This document shows positions 36,261 to 45,690 of a DNA stretch of 64,000 nt, in pieces (the first letter of the stretch is position 1; every line of letters begins with the position of its first letter). Source of the stretch: Pontibacterium sinense (GTDB lineage Bacteria; Pseudomonadota; Gammaproteobacteria; Pseudomonadales; Balneatricaceae); contig NZ_JADEYS010000005.1 in assembly GCF_015209595.1 (NCBI RefSeq), forward strand, positions 62,001 through 126,000, read 5' to 3'. A program made the position numbers and the translations under genes. Below the pieces are notes generated by a model, which had not been told where the DNA came from, searched no databases, and saw only the letters and a list, made by a program, of their open reading frames with translations.

Positions 36261-36857
36261 ATGTCATCCGAATCTTATGCACAACCGGAACTGCCGGATT
36301 TTGATCTGATCGCTAATCTGATGGTTGCCGAAGGCGTTCATGTTGTTTCTCCGTCTGAGCTGCACGGCCTAATGAGTGGCCACTTATCGGCGGGGGCCCG
36401 TCTGGAACCCGCAGTGCTTTTACAAAGCGCCTGCGATCTGATGGATATCACCGCATTGAAGCATGAAAACAGCAAAGTGTTGTTGCTCGATATGTACCAG
36501 CAGACGTTGTTGATGCTGGAGGCGCCCGAGCTGATTTTGGAGCTGAGTGTGCCCGATGAAGAACAAAGTCTGGCGCAACGTGCAGAAGGGTTAGGGCAGT
36601 GGTGCCAGGGTTTTCTGAGTGGTTTTGGCCTCTACGGTAAACATACTGACAAAACGCTGTCGAAAGAAGCCAAAGAAGCGCTCGCCGATCTGAACCAGAT
36701 TGCGCAGATTGTGGCAGGCGTTGACGATGATGACGGCAGTGAAAACGATCTGATGGAAGTGGAAGAGTACGTCCGTATGGTGGTGCTGATGTTGTTTGCC
36801 GAGTGCAATAAAGCGGAACCGCCTGCTAACAATAGCCCCCAGAAAACAGTGCACTGA
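36261..36857 (+). CDS. ygfB: UPF0149 family protein YgfB
   Basis: A 198-residue all-helical cytosolic protein. The conserved patterns are SPSELHGLMSGHLSAGA near the N-terminus and WCQGFLSGFGLYG in the middle. ATG at 36261 is chosen over upstream starts. It heads the ygfB-pepP-ubiH-ubiI run and sits 2 bases before pepP. Its E. coli homologue has no settled biochemical function; Pseudomonas YgfB has been linked to ampDh3 regulation. Confidence 0.9.
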   Translation: MSSESYAQPELPDFDLIANLMVAEGVHVVSPSELHGLMSGHLSAGARLEPAVLLQSACDLMDITALKHENSKVLLLDMYQQTLLMLEAPELILELSVPDEEQSLAQRAEGLGQWCQGFLSGFGLYGKHTDKTLSKEAKEALADLNQIAQIVAGVDDDDGSENDLMEVEEYVRMVVLMLFAECNKAEPPANNSPQKTVH

Positions 36858-36859
36858 TT

Positions 36860-38179
36860 ATGAAAAGCCTGCTTGCTCAGTCCGTATTTTCTGAACGCCG
36901 TGCGCGCCTGATGGCGCAGATGCAGCCGCACAGTATAGCGATAGTGCCCTCTGCTCAGCTGGCCCCTCGTAACCGTGATGTGGATTATGCCTTCCGTCAG
37001 GATAGTGACTTCTATTACCTGACGGGCTTTGACGAGCCGGATGCGGTGTTGGTGCTGATCCCCGGTCGTGAAGCAGGTGAATGCGTGGTGTTCTGTCAGG
37101 ATCGTGATCCTGAGATGGAGATCTGGCACGGTTACCGTGCCGGCCCTGAAGGACTGAAGAGCGAGTATGGGGCTGATCAGGCGCATCCCATTGGGCTGAT
37201 CGATGATCAGATGCCGGGTTTGCTGGACGGTTGTGACCGCATCTATTACGCCATTGGCTGTGACGATGCGCTTGATGCTCAGGTGCGCGGTTGGCTCAAC
37301 GCTATCCGTGCGCAGGCGCGTCAGGGCGCGGTGCCACCAACTGAAATGGTGATGCTGGATCATCTGTTGCACGAAATGCGTCTGTTTAAGTCATCTGCTG
37401 AAGCGGATCTGATGCGACAGGCGGGTGAGATCTCTGCGCAGGGACACGTGCGCGCTATGCAGATCTGCCAGCCGGGTATGACTGAATATCAACTGGAAGC
37501 GGAGATCACCCATCATTTTGCGGTAAACCGTTGCCGGCAGGCTGCCTACCCGTCGATTGTCGGCGGAGGTGATAATGCCTGTGTCCTGCATTACACCGAA
37601 AATGCAGATGTACTGAACGACGGTGATCTGGTGTTGATTGATGCCGGTTGTGAACTGGACTACTACGCCGGAGACATTACCCGAACATTCCCTGTAAACG
37701 GTACCTTCAGTGCTGAGCAAAAGGCGCTGTACCAGCTGGTGTTGGATGCTCAGGAAGCCTGTATTGAGCTGGTTCGCCCGGGTACACCCTGGAACGACAT
37801 TCATGATCGCTCGGTGGAGTTGATCACCGAAGGGTTGGTGGGCTTAGGTTTGTTGCAGGGCGATGTTGAAGAGCTGATTGAGCAGGGTGCTTATCGCGAG
37901 TTTTATATGCACCGTATCGGCCACTGGCTGGGTATGGATGTGCACGATGTAGGGGACTACAAGGTGGATGGCAATTGGCGTCTGCTGGAGCCGGGTATGG
38001 TGATGACCGTGGAGCCCGGAATTTATGTCTCTCCGTTTAATGACAAGGTAGAGGAACGCTGGCGCGGTATCGGTATTCGTATTGAAGACGACGTATTGGT
38101 GACTGAAGGTGGTTGCGAAGTGCTGACTGCCGCAGTGCCTAAGCAGGTTGCTGAGATCGAATCCCTGATGGCGGGCTAA
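36860..38179 (+). CDS. pepP: Xaa-Pro aminopeptidase (aminopeptidase P)
   Basis: A 439-residue cytosolic metallopeptidase releasing N-terminal residues before proline. The creatinase-fold metal ligands are visible: Asp pair in LVLIDAGCELDYYAGDITRTF, His in MHRIGHWLGMDVHD, Glu in MTVEPGIYV and the last Glu in GIRIEDDVLVT. It is tightly packed between ygfB and ubiH, the same order as in E. coli. Confidence 0.96.
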   Translation: MKSLLAQSVFSERRARLMAQMQPHSIAIVPSAQLAPRNRDVDYAFRQDSDFYYLTGFDEPDAVLVLIPGREAGECVVFCQDRDPEMEIWHGYRAGPEGLKSEYGADQAHPIGLIDDQMPGLLDGCDRIYYAIGCDDALDAQVRGWLNAIRAQARQGAVPPTEMVMLDHLLHEMRLFKSSAEADLMRQAGEISAQGHVRAMQICQPGMTEYQLEAEITHHFAVNRCRQAAYPSIVGGGDNACVLHYTENADVLNDGDLVLIDAGCELDYYAGDITRTFPVNGTFSAEQKALYQLVLDAQEACIELVRPGTPWNDIHDRSVELITEGLVGLGLLQGDVEELIEQGAYREFYMHRIGHWLGMDVHDVGDYKVDGNWRLLEPGMVMTVEPGIYVSPFNDKVEERWRGIGIRIEDDVLVTEGGCEVLTAAVPKQVAEIESLMAG

Positions 38180-38188
38180 GCCAGAAAG

Positions 38189-39436
38189 ATGAAACAGCAT
38201 TACGACATCGTGATTGTAGGCGGGGGCATGGTTGGCGCGAGTCTGGCTTGTGCCTTGTTACCCGCCAGTGAGCAGCTGGATCTGAATATTGCTGTCATTG
38301 AAGCGTTTCCCATGCCGGAAGCCAGTGAACTGATCTATCAGCCCAGCTATGACTCCCGTGCCACCGCATTGGCGTACGGTGCCCGCACCCTTTATGAGCT
38401 GATGGGTATCTGGGACACGTTACGCGAACATCTGAGTCCGATTGAGCATATCCACGTATCTGATCGTGGACGCTTTGGTGCGACCCGTTTACATGCAGAG
38501 GACGAGCACGTCTCTGCGCTGGGTTATGTGGTTGAAAACCACTGGTTGGGGCGGGTATTGCTGGATCGTTTGCAGCAACCGGATGCTGGGCGGGTGGATT
38601 TTATCTGTCCGGCAGAGGTGATGGATATCCAGCCCGGTGCCAAGCAGATGGGGTTGAATGTGAAGCACAATGACGAAATGCAGCAGCTGACCGCTGAGCT
38701 GGTGGTGATGGCTGACGGTGGCCGCTCTGAGTTGCGTGAACGTATGGGGATCGGTTATCAGCAGGCGTCTTACGGCCAGCATGCAGTGATCGCCAATGTG
38801 AGTCCTGATCGAAGTCACGAAGGTGTGGCGTACGAACGCTTCACCGATTCAGGTCCTATGGCGCTGTTGCCACTGGAAGATGAGGGTGGTCAGCACCGTT
38901 GTGGTCTGGTGTGGACGGTGCCCGACGATAGGGTTGAAGAAATACTGGCATTGGACGACGATGCATTTATCGAACGCCTGCACGAGCGTTTTGGTTATCG
39001 GGCCGGGTGTTTTGTACACGTGGGTGAGCGTCATGCCTATCCGCTGAAGCTGGCGGTTGCCGATGAACAGGTGCGCGCGGGGCTGGCGGTCTTGGGTAAC
39101 GCTGCACATGCGCTGCACCCGATTGCGGGTCAGGGCTACAATCTGGCCCTGCGGGGTGTGGTTGCATTGGCTGATCAGATCATCGGCGCGCGTAAACAGG
39201 GGATTTCGGTGGGTGATCTGGGTGTTCTGCAGGCATTTTATGAGCAGCAGAGTTATGACCAGCAGCGGACCATCGGTCTGAGCGATCAGGTGATGAAGTT
39301 GTTTTCGAACAACAATCCATTGTGTGCATTTGGCCGGGATCTGGGATTGCAGTTGCTGGATATTTGTCCGCCTGCAAAGACCGTGTTTGCCCGCGGTGCG
39401 ATGGGGTTGGATATGCCTGCACCGGATTTGAAATAA
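38189..39436 (+). CDS. ubiH: 2-octaprenyl-6-methoxyphenol hydroxylase UbiH
   Basis: FAD-dependent monooxygenase of ubiquinone ring hydroxylation (C4 in E. coli). The 415 residues show the N-terminal dinucleotide motif IVIVGGGMVGASLACALL, the DG motif VMADGGRSELRERMG and the C-terminal FAD motif LGNAAHALHPIAGQGYNLALRG. It lies between pepP and ubiI. Confidence 0.94.
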   Translation: MKQHYDIVIVGGGMVGASLACALLPASEQLDLNIAVIEAFPMPEASELIYQPSYDSRATALAYGARTLYELMGIWDTLREHLSPIEHIHVSDRGRFGATRLHAEDEHVSALGYVVENHWLGRVLLDRLQQPDAGRVDFICPAEVMDIQPGAKQMGLNVKHNDEMQQLTAELVVMADGGRSELRERMGIGYQQASYGQHAVIANVSPDRSHEGVAYERFTDSGPMALLPLEDEGGQHRCGLVWTVPDDRVEEILALDDDAFIERLHERFGYRAGCFVHVGERHAYPLKLAVADEQVRAGLAVLGNAAHALHPIAGQGYNLALRGVVALADQIIGARKQGISVGDLGVLQAFYEQQSYDQQRTIGLSDQVMKLFSNNNPLCAFGRDLGLQLLDICPPAKTVFARGAMGLDMPAPDLK

Positions 39437-39487
39437 GCCAACGCTGATATAGCAAAAGTGGAACAACAGTAAAGTGAAGAGAAAACA

Positions 39488-40762
39488 ATGAGCGCAGCAG
39501 AGCAGGTTGATATCGTCATTGTAGGTGCAGGCATGGTCGGGGTTACTCTGGCCACGGCGCTAGCCCCTTCCGGCTTGAATATCTGGTTGCTGGAGCAGCG
39601 CGAAGGAGATCCTGCGGGTTATCCGGCGGTGGTGCACCAACAGCAGGCCAAAGGCTACGATCCTCGCGTCAGTGCGCTGACCTGTGCGTCTCAGCAGATT
39701 CTGACCTCGGTGGGTGCCTGGCCCAAAATGCTCGATTACCGCGTGAGCCCTTATACCGGTATGGATGTCTGGGATGGTGAAGGGACCGGTCATATCCACT
39801 TCTCTTCGAACGAACTGCATGAGCCTTGTCTGGGGCATATCGTTGAGAATCGAGTTACGCTGGCGGCACTTTACGAAGTGTTAGGGGAGCATGACAACCT
39901 GCATTTTCAGTCGGGTGTTGCGATGAATACGCTCTCTGAACCCGATCCGGCCGACGGTGGTCTGCGGATGCTGGGGTTGAGTGACGGGCGGATCGTACAG
40001 ACACCGCTGGTGGTTGCGGCGGATGGTGCTCTGTCGCGCACCCGTCAGTTGGCGGCTATTCCGATGATGGAGTGGGATTACGGTCACCATGCGATAGTGA
40101 CGACCATTCGTACTGAGCAATCTCATCAGCATACCGCGTGGCAGCGGTTTACCGAAGACGGTCCGCTGGCGATTCTGCCGTTGCACGCGGATGAGGATGA
40201 TCGGACCAGCTCGATTGTGTGGTCTACCTCGCCGGGTCATGCCAACGAACTGATGGCGCTGGACGATGAGTCATTCTGCGCGGATTTAGCGCGTACGTTT
40301 GAGCACCGTTTAGGGGATGTCGAGTGGGTGGATCAGCGCCATGTGTTCCCGCTGCGCCAACGCCATGCAAAGTACTATGTACGCGAAGGATTCGCCGCAA
40401 TTGGGGATGCTGCGCATACCATTCACCCGCTGGCCGGGCAGGGTGTGAATCTGGGGCTACTGGATGCTGCGTCTCTGGCGGAGGTGTTGCTGGATGCATC
40501 TGAGCGTGGAGAGTCCTACGGGGCTGAAACAGTATTGCGTCGGTTCCAGCGTGCCCGTCAGAGTGACAATCTGCAAATGTCGGCGGCGATGGAAAGCTTT
40601 AAACGTCTGTTTAACGCTGAACAACCGGCCGTGCGACTCTTGCGCAACATGGGGATGAACCTGCTGGATAAAATGGCACCGGTGAAAAATCATATCGTGA
40701 TGGATGCGATGGGTTTGCGGGGTAATTTGCCTCGCTTGGCGCAGCGCCCGATCCGTCACTGA
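39488..40762 (+). CDS. ubiI: 2-octaprenylphenol hydroxylase UbiI (VisC-type)
   Basis: Second FAD monooxygenase of the ubiquinone pathway (C5 hydroxylation in E. coli). The 424 residues carry IVIVGAGMVGVTLATAL, the DG motif VVAADGALSRTRQLA and GDAAHTIHPLAGQGVNLGLLD. It is a paralogue of the adjacent ubiH. Assignment to UbiI rather than another Ubi hydroxylase rests on gene order (E. coli ubiH-visC-gcvT) and length. Confidence 0.9.
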   Translation: MSAAEQVDIVIVGAGMVGVTLATALAPSGLNIWLLEQREGDPAGYPAVVHQQQAKGYDPRVSALTCASQQILTSVGAWPKMLDYRVSPYTGMDVWDGEGTGHIHFSSNELHEPCLGHIVENRVTLAALYEVLGEHDNLHFQSGVAMNTLSEPDPADGGLRMLGLSDGRIVQTPLVVAADGALSRTRQLAAIPMMEWDYGHHAIVTTIRTEQSHQHTAWQRFTEDGPLAILPLHADEDDRTSSIVWSTSPGHANELMALDDESFCADLARTFEHRLGDVEWVDQRHVFPLRQRHAKYYVREGFAAIGDAAHTIHPLAGQGVNLGLLDAASLAEVLLDASERGESYGAETVLRRFQRARQSDNLQMSAAMESFKRLFNAEQPAVRLLRNMGMNLLDKMAPVKNHIVMDAMGLRGNLPRLAQRPIRH

Positions 40763-40767
40763 GTATT

Positions 40768-40786
40768 AAGCGGGCTTTTGCGGCCC
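40768..40786 (+). terminator. Hairpin after ubiI
   Basis: GCGGGC and GCCCGC pair around TTTTGCG, 5 bases after the ubiI stop. No T-run follows, so it is a weak terminator at best. Confidence 0.45.
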
Positions 40787-40857
40787 GCGTCCTCTCCCGA
40801 TATCCTCCAGCGTCTGTCCCGGTGTGGCTTTGAGACGATGGTCTAGCGCTTGACTAC

Positions 40858-40872
40858 GATCAAAGATTGATC
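40858..40872. promoter_or_regulatory. GATCAA-TTGATC dyad upstream of gcvT
   Basis: GATCAA-AGA-TTGATC is a perfect 6-bp inverted repeat about 97 bp before the gcvT start. A TATAAA at 40888-40893 lies just downstream and could be a -10 box. The dyad may be an operator for gcvTH; the regulator is unknown. Confidence 0.4.
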
Positions 40873-40968
40873 TGATCGCCAATTGCCTATAAATTGTCAT
40901 CCCTTTTTCTTTTAGTTTCGCGACAGCTGTACGGGTCGCCCAGTGTATTCACAATAAGAGTTTCAGCT

Positions 40969-42075
40969 ATGGGCAATAAAACCGCGCTTTACCAGGCACA
41001 TGTTGATATGGGTGCCAAGGTTGTTGATTTTGGTGGCTGGGATATGCCGCTGCATTACGGTTCACAGATGGATGAACACAACGATGTCCGTAACGATGCG
41101 GGTATGTTCGATGTGTCCCACATGACCGTAGTGGATGTGACGGGTGCTGATGCTAAAGAATTTCTGCGTCACCTGTTGGCTAATGATGTTGCTAAGTTAC
41201 AGGCCAAAGGTAAGGCTTTGTACTCTGGAATGCTGAACGTTGATGGCGGTGTCATCGATGATCTGATCATTTATCTGATGACTGAGCCGGGCGTATCCGG
41301 TGAGTGGTTCCGCGTGGTTGTCAATTGTGCCACCCGCGAAAAAGATCTGGCATGGATGGCAGAACAGGCCGCGAAGTTTGATGATGTTGCGCTGACTGAG
41401 CAGCCTGAGCTGGCGTTGATTGCTGTGCAAGGTCCATCGGCACTGGCGCGCGCTAAAGTGGCGGTGACCGAGTCGCGGGCTACACTGATTGACAACCTGA
41501 GCGTATTCCAGGGTGTTGAATCTGAGGGCTGGTTTATCGCCCGTACCGGTTATACCGGTGAAGACGGTCTTGAAGTGATGCTGCCCGAAGATGAAGCTGC
41601 TGATTTCTGGCAGGCGCTGGCGGATGCCGGTGTCAAACCAACCGGCTTGGGCGCACGCGACACCTTGCGTCTGGAAGCCGGTATGAATCTGTACGGTTCC
41701 GATATGGACGAAACGGTTTCGCCGCTGGCGGCCAACATGGGTTGGACGATCAGCTGGGAGCCTGAAGAGCGTAACTTTATCGGACGTAACGCGCTGGAAG
41801 CCCAGAAGCAGGCAGGCGTAGAGCAGAAGCTGGTAGGTTTAGTGCTGGAAGGCCGGGGTGTGCTGCGGGCACATCAGAAAGTTATTATTGACGGTGTTGG
41901 TGAAGGTGAAATTACCAGCGGTAGTTTCTCACCAACACTGGGGCACTCCGTTGCGCTGGCACGTGTGCCGGCAGCAACAGGCGAGAGTGCGGAAGTTGAG
42001 ATGCGTGGCAAGCGGGTGGCGGTGAAAGTCGGGCGCCCGGTGTTCGTACGAAACGGCAAAAAAGTCTTTTCTTAA
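40969..42075 (+). CDS. gcvT: Aminomethyltransferase (glycine cleavage T protein)
   Basis: Transfers the methylene group from aminomethyl-lipoyl-H protein to tetrahydrofolate, releasing ammonia. The 368 residues start at ATG 40969 ([20 protein letters not shown]). The folate-binding motifs [12 protein letters not shown] and [16 protein letters not shown] are intact. AAGAG lies 9 bases upstream. gcvH follows after 21 bases; gcvP does not follow. Confidence 0.96.
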   Translation: MGNKTALYQAHVDMGAKVVDFGGWDMPLHYGSQMDEHNDVRNDAGMFDVSHMTVVDVTGADAKEFLRHLLANDVAKLQAKGKALYSGMLNVDGGVIDDLIIYLMTEPGVSGEWFRVVVNCATREKDLAWMAEQAAKFDDVALTEQPELALIAVQGPSALARAKVAVTESRATLIDNLSVFQGVESEGWFIARTGYTGEDGLEVMLPEDEAADFWQALADAGVKPTGLGARDTLRLEAGMNLYGSDMDETVSPLAANMGWTISWEPEERNFIGRNALEAQKQAGVEQKLVGLVLEGRGVLRAHQKVIIDGVGEGEITSGSFSPTLGHSVALARVPAATGESAEVEMRGKRVAVKVGRPVFVRNGKKVFS

Positions 42076-42096
42076 TTTAAAGGGTAGGACGCTGGA

Positions 42097-42489
42097 ATGA
42101 GTAACAATCCATCCGAACTGAAGTATGTAGCAAGCCATGAATGGATTCGCGTAGAAGGCGATGGCACCGTCACTGTAGGCGTAACCGATCACGCACAGGA
42201 CCTGCTGGGTGATGTGGTATTTGTTGAATTGCCGGAAGTGGGCGCAGAGCTGGCGAACGGCGATGATGCGGGTGTTGTGGAGTCCGTAAAAGCGGCTTCC
42301 GATATCTATGCACCGATCTCCGGTGAAGTGATTGCCATCAACGAAGCGCTGGAAGATACGCCAGAAAACGTCAACAGCGATCCATACGGTGACGGCTGGT
42401 TCTTCAAGCTGAAGCTGACCGATGAAGCAGAGCTTGACGCTTTGCTGGACGCGGATGGTTACGCTACGCATTGCGAATCTGAAGCCTGA
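42097..42489 (+). CDS. gcvH: Glycine cleavage system H protein
   Basis: Lipoylated carrier of the glycine cleavage complex, 130 residues. Lys65 in [15 protein letters not shown] is the lipoyl attachment site. It is downstream of gcvT in one operon. The lipoate ligase-like protein at 30332 could modify it. A hairpin right after the stop probably ends the operon, consistent with gcvP being elsewhere. Confidence 0.97.
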   Translation: MSNNPSELKYVASHEWIRVEGDGTVTVGVTDHAQDLLGDVVFVELPEVGAELANGDDAGVVESVKAASDIYAPISGEVIAINEALEDTPENVNSDPYGDGWFFKLKLTDEAELDALLDADGYATHCESEA

Positions 42490-42497
42490 TTTTAGGT

Positions 42498-42520
42498 AGT
42501 GCACCCACTATGGGTGCACT
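42498..42520 (+). terminator. Hairpin after gcvH
   Basis: AGTGCACCC and GGGTGCACT form a perfect 9-bp stem with a 5-base loop, 8 bases after the gcvH stop. The T-tract is absent. Confidence 0.55.
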
Positions 42521-42534
42521 GCTCTGATCTACCT

Positions 42535-42607
42535 ATCCCGGCAGAGAGCCGGCAGCTGTTTTGCACCGTTGAAGTGCATGCAATCTGCTGAGCTCCTGAG
42601 CCGGGAT
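42535..42607 (+). promoter_or_regulatory. Structured leader in front of rlmI
   Basis: ATCCCGGC (42535-42542) and GCCGGGAT (42600-42607) are perfect 8-base complements enclosing 57 bases. That interior can itself fold: CAG/CTG and GCA/TGC arms enclose an inner loop. The closed stem ends 25 bases before the rlmI ATG. It may be a regulatory leader; no known riboswitch class was recognised. Confidence 0.4.
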
Positions 42608-42632
42608 TGTTGTTTAAGCTGGACGGAAATAA

Positions 42633-43829
42633 ATGTCACTGCAAACGTTAAAATTACGCGACGGCGCTGATCGTCGTCTCCGGGGCGGTCACCTGTGGAT
42701 CTACAGCAATGAAGTAGATACTGCGGTGACCCCGCTGAAGAACTTTGCTGCTGGAGAGCAGGTGGTTGTAGAAAACAACCGTGGGAAAGCGCTGGGTATT
42801 GCCTACGTTAACCCGAATACCCTGATCTGTGGCCGTATTGTGAGCCGTGATCTGAAACATGTGCTGGACCGTTCACTGCTGATACATCGTCTGAATATAG
42901 CCCTGTCGTTGCGTGAAGCCTGCTTTGATGCGCCTTGCTATCGTTTGGTTTACGGCGACAGCGACGGCCTGTCAGGACTGGTCATTGATCGCTTTATGGA
43001 TATTTTTGTCGTGCAGGTGTCGACCGCCGGTATGGAAGCCGTGCTGGAAGATATCGTCGACGCTCTGAACAAGGTGTTCCGCCCGAAAGCTATCCTGCTG
43101 CGCAATGATGGCAAGATGCGTGATATGGAAGGTTTGGAGACTTACATTGAGATCGTGCAGGGTGATCTGCCTGATCTGTGTCCGTTGGAAGAGAACGGTG
43201 TGCCGCTGCTGGCACCCTTGCAGAAAGGTCAGAAAACCGGTTGGTTTTACGATCACCGTGAGAACCGGGCACAGATGCAGAAGCACGTTAAGGGCAAGCG
43301 CGTGTTGGATCTGTTCAGTTACGTGGGTGGCTGGGGTACGCAGGCGCTGGCGGCAGGTGCTGAGCAGGTGGTATGTGTTGATGCTTCTCATTATGCGCTG
43401 GAAGTGGCGGGCGAGAATGCACGCATCAACGGCGCTGATGACCGTTTCGAAGGTTTCCACGGCGATGCGTTTGATATCTGCAAAACCATGATCTCCGAAA
43501 AAGAGCGTTTTGACGTAGTGGTGGTGGATCCGCCAGCGTTTATCGCGAAGAAAAAGGATATTCGCAACGGCGAGCGTGCCTATGCACGCATGAATAACTT
43601 TGCAATGCGTCTGCTGAATAAAGGCGGTGTGCTGGTCTCTGCGTCCTGCTCGATGCATCTGGAATACAGTCGGTTGGTAGATATCATCCGTACCAATAGC
43701 CGTGAGCTGGACCGCAGTGCACAGATCTTCCATCAGGGGCATCAAGGTGCAGACCATCCGTTGCACCCTGCGATCCCTGAAACCGATTATCTGAAAGCCT
43801 ACTTCGCACGCATTCTGCCTGCATCCTGA
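42633..43829 (+). CDS. rlmI: 23S rRNA (cytosine-1962-C5)-methyltransferase
   Basis: A 398-residue SAM-dependent rRNA methyltransferase (E. coli RlmI 396). The N-terminal PUA domain spans about 1-75 (RRLRGGHLWIYSNEV). The Rossmann domain has motif I VLDLFSYVGGWGTQALAAGA, motif IV VVVDPPAFI and the catalytic-type Cys in SASCSMHL. Its own promoter or structured leader separates it from gcvH. tas follows 10 bases later. Confidence 0.93.
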   Translation: MSLQTLKLRDGADRRLRGGHLWIYSNEVDTAVTPLKNFAAGEQVVVENNRGKALGIAYVNPNTLICGRIVSRDLKHVLDRSLLIHRLNIALSLREACFDAPCYRLVYGDSDGLSGLVIDRFMDIFVVQVSTAGMEAVLEDIVDALNKVFRPKAILLRNDGKMRDMEGLETYIEIVQGDLPDLCPLEENGVPLLAPLQKGQKTGWFYDHRENRAQMQKHVKGKRVLDLFSYVGGWGTQALAAGAEQVVCVDASHYALEVAGENARINGADDRFEGFHGDAFDICKTMISEKERFDVVVVDPPAFIAKKKDIRNGERAYARMNNFAMRLLNKGGVLVSASCSMHLEYSRLVDIIRTNSRELDRSAQIFHQGHQGADHPLHPAIPETDYLKAYFARILPAS

Positions 43830-43839
43830 GGAGACGGCC

Positions 43840-44877
43840 ATGCAATACAATACGCTGGGTAATACGGATATAAAGATCAGTCTGATCTGTCTGGGCACAA
43901 TGACCTACGGCAGCGATCATACTGAAGCTGAAGCCCACGAGCAGATGGATTATGCCCTAGAGCAGGGTGTGAACTTTTTTGATGGGGCTGAGATGTATCC
44001 GGTCCCAACCTCGCCTGAGTATCAGGGGCGTAATGAAGAGATCATCGGTAGCTGGCTGAAAAAGCGGGGCTGTCGTGATCAGGTAGTGGTGGCGACTAAA
44101 GTGGCTGCGCCTGCGGATATGACACGTTACCTGCGTCCGGACATGGCATTTGATCGGCGCAATATTCGTGAAGCGGTGACCAGTAGTCTGAAGCGTCTAC
44201 AGACGGATTATATCGATCTCTACCAATTGCACTGGCCGGAACGTAAGACTAACTTTTTCGGCCAGCTCAACTATGAGCATCAGCCTGATCAGGATGGCAC
44301 ACCGTTACTGGAAACGCTGGAAGCGCTGGGTGAGCTGGTGGATGAGGGCCTGGTGCGTCATATCGGTCTTTCTAATGAAAGTGCCTGGGGTACGATGAAG
44401 TTCCTGCAGCTGGCTGAGCAGCATGGTTTGCCACGTGCGGTCTCGGTACAGAATCCGTTTAACTTCCTGAACCGTACGGTTGAGGTGGGTTTGACGGAAG
44501 TGCTGCACCGTGAGGGCGTCTCGCTGTTGCCGTACTCGCCGCTAGCGTTTGGTGCGTTGAGTGGTAAATATATTGGCGGTGCACGTCCAGAGGGTGCGCG
44601 GATTACCAAATATCCGGCATACGGACGCTATTTTAACGAACAAGGTCAGAAGGCGGTTGAAGCCTACGTGGCTTTGGCGCAAAAGCATGAGCTCGACCCT
44701 TGTATGATGGCGCTGGCGTGGGTGAATAATCGTCCGTTTGTGGATGCCAACATTATCGGTGCCAGCTCAATGGCTCAGCTCAAGGCTAATATCGAATCTG
44801 CGAACGTCACGCTGAGTGATGAGCTGTTGGCTGAGATCGAAGCGATCAATGTGCTGTATCCGAATCCATGTCCTTAA
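43840..44877 (+). CDS. tas: NADP(H)-dependent aldo-keto reductase Tas
   Basis: A 345-residue aldo-keto reductase with the same length and start as E. coli Tas. The active-site Tyr is in FFDGAEMYPVPTSPE, the catalytic Lys in VVATKVAAP, and the His in LYQLHWPER. It follows rlmI by 10 bases in an operon and ends in a strong terminator. The natural substrate is not established. Confidence 0.92.
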   Translation: MQYNTLGNTDIKISLICLGTMTYGSDHTEAEAHEQMDYALEQGVNFFDGAEMYPVPTSPEYQGRNEEIIGSWLKKRGCRDQVVVATKVAAPADMTRYLRPDMAFDRRNIREAVTSSLKRLQTDYIDLYQLHWPERKTNFFGQLNYEHQPDQDGTPLLETLEALGELVDEGLVRHIGLSNESAWGTMKFLQLAEQHGLPRAVSVQNPFNFLNRTVEVGLTEVLHREGVSLLPYSPLAFGALSGKYIGGARPEGARITKYPAYGRYFNEQGQKAVEAYVALAQKHELDPCMMALAWVNNRPFVDANIIGASSMAQLKANIESANVTLSDELLAEIEAINVLYPNPCP

Positions 44878-44897
44878 GGTTTAACGGATGAAAATGA

Positions 44898-44926
44898 AAC
44901 CCCGCTTTTTAGCGGGGTTTTCTTTT
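44898..44926 (+). terminator. Terminator after tas
   Basis: AACCCCGC and GCGGGGTT form an 8-bp stem around TTTTTA, followed by TTCTTTT. It may serve both tas and the convergent psp operon. Confidence 0.88.
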
Positions 44927-44947
44927 ATGGGGTAAACGGGGGCGGGC

Positions 44948-45418
44948 TTAACTGCGCTTCATTTCCCGGTCGAACTGGAATTTTCGCGAGGTGACGTAAC
45001 CTTCCATGCGACGCAGCTTTTCATCAATCCGACGCATGCGCTCACCGATGTCGGCTGCCTGGCCGCTGGGTGTTGGGCCATAGTTAAACAAAGCATCTTT
45101 CAGGTTGTGAGATGCTTCGCTGGTGTCAGCGTGGTAGGCATGCGGCTGCCGGTAAGCGTCTCTGTTGCTGTTGTGTGGCCGGTCGTGCGCGTTTTGGCGG
45201 TTTGCTGTTGGGCGTTTTGCCATCATCAATATGCCTGCCACGTAGAGCAGAATGGCAAAGCTGCCGGTGAACAGGAACAGGGTGACAAAGCCTAAGCGGA
45301 CCAACCAGCTGGGCATGTTCATGTTTTCGGCGATGCCGCCACACACGCCTGCCATCCAGCTGTCGTTGCGACTGCGGTAAAGGTCCATGCCGTAGCCATT
45401 GTGTTTGCGTGAGAACAT
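44948..45418 (-). CDS. pspC: Phage shock protein C
   Basis: A 156-residue inner-membrane protein, longer than E. coli PspC (119). The PspC domain at about 11-70 has LYRSRNDSWMAGVCGGIAEN and the membrane helix LGFVTLFLFTGSFAILLYVAG. The C-terminal half is polar and ends in a coiled coil (RMRRIDEKLRRMEGYV). With PspB it senses envelope stress and recruits PspA. It lies 2 bases after pspB. Confidence 0.93.
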   Translation of the reverse strand: MFSRKHNGYGMDLYRSRNDSWMAGVCGGIAENMNMPSWLVRLGFVTLFLFTGSFAILLYVAGILMMAKRPTANRQNAHDRPHNSNRDAYRQPHAYHADTSEASHNLKDALFNYGPTPSGQAADIGERMRRIDEKLRRMEGYVTSRKFQFDREMKRS

Positions 45419-45420
45419 AC

Positions 45421-45690
45421 CTATCTCCTTGTTGATTGTTGATAGCGCGGATCGGATTCGTTGTCACGCCACTGAGGATGTTCAGCATCCAAAATGGTTT
45501 CAAGGGTGCCAATCCGCTCTTCCAGCCTTTCTACTTGCGCCATCGCGCTGGAAAGCGTGTGGCGATCATCCTCTGACAATCCTTTGGTTGCACGTGACTT
45601 GCTAAGGTAGTGAAGCACCAGCCAGAGTGGGGCGACTAACCCCATAAAAATCACAGTGGGGACGAAAAAGAACAGGATGCTGGACATCAT
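45421..45690 (-). CDS. pspB: Phage shock protein B
   Basis: An 89-residue membrane protein: one N-terminal helix (FFFVPTVIFMGLVAPLWLVLHY over-all hydrophobic, residues 6-28) and a cytosolic coiled coil (MAQVERLEERIGTLETILD). Its start overlaps the pspA stop by one base (TAATG). It works with PspC to release PspF from PspA under membrane stress. Confidence 0.92.
   Translation of the reverse strand: MMSSILFFFVPTVIFMGLVAPLWLVLHYLSKSRATKGLSEDDRHTLSSAMAQVERLEERIGTLETILDAEHPQWRDNESDPRYQQSTRR

Noticed and set aside
40763..40968. Possible glycine riboswitch before gcvT
   Set aside because: I could not find the conserved glycine aptamer elements or tandem arrangement; only a hairpin, a dyad and a possible -10 box are visible.
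42972..43898. A 308-codon minus-strand frame opposite rlmI
   Set aside because: It mirrors rlmI, has low-complexity His/Gln-rich composition and no ribosome binding site.
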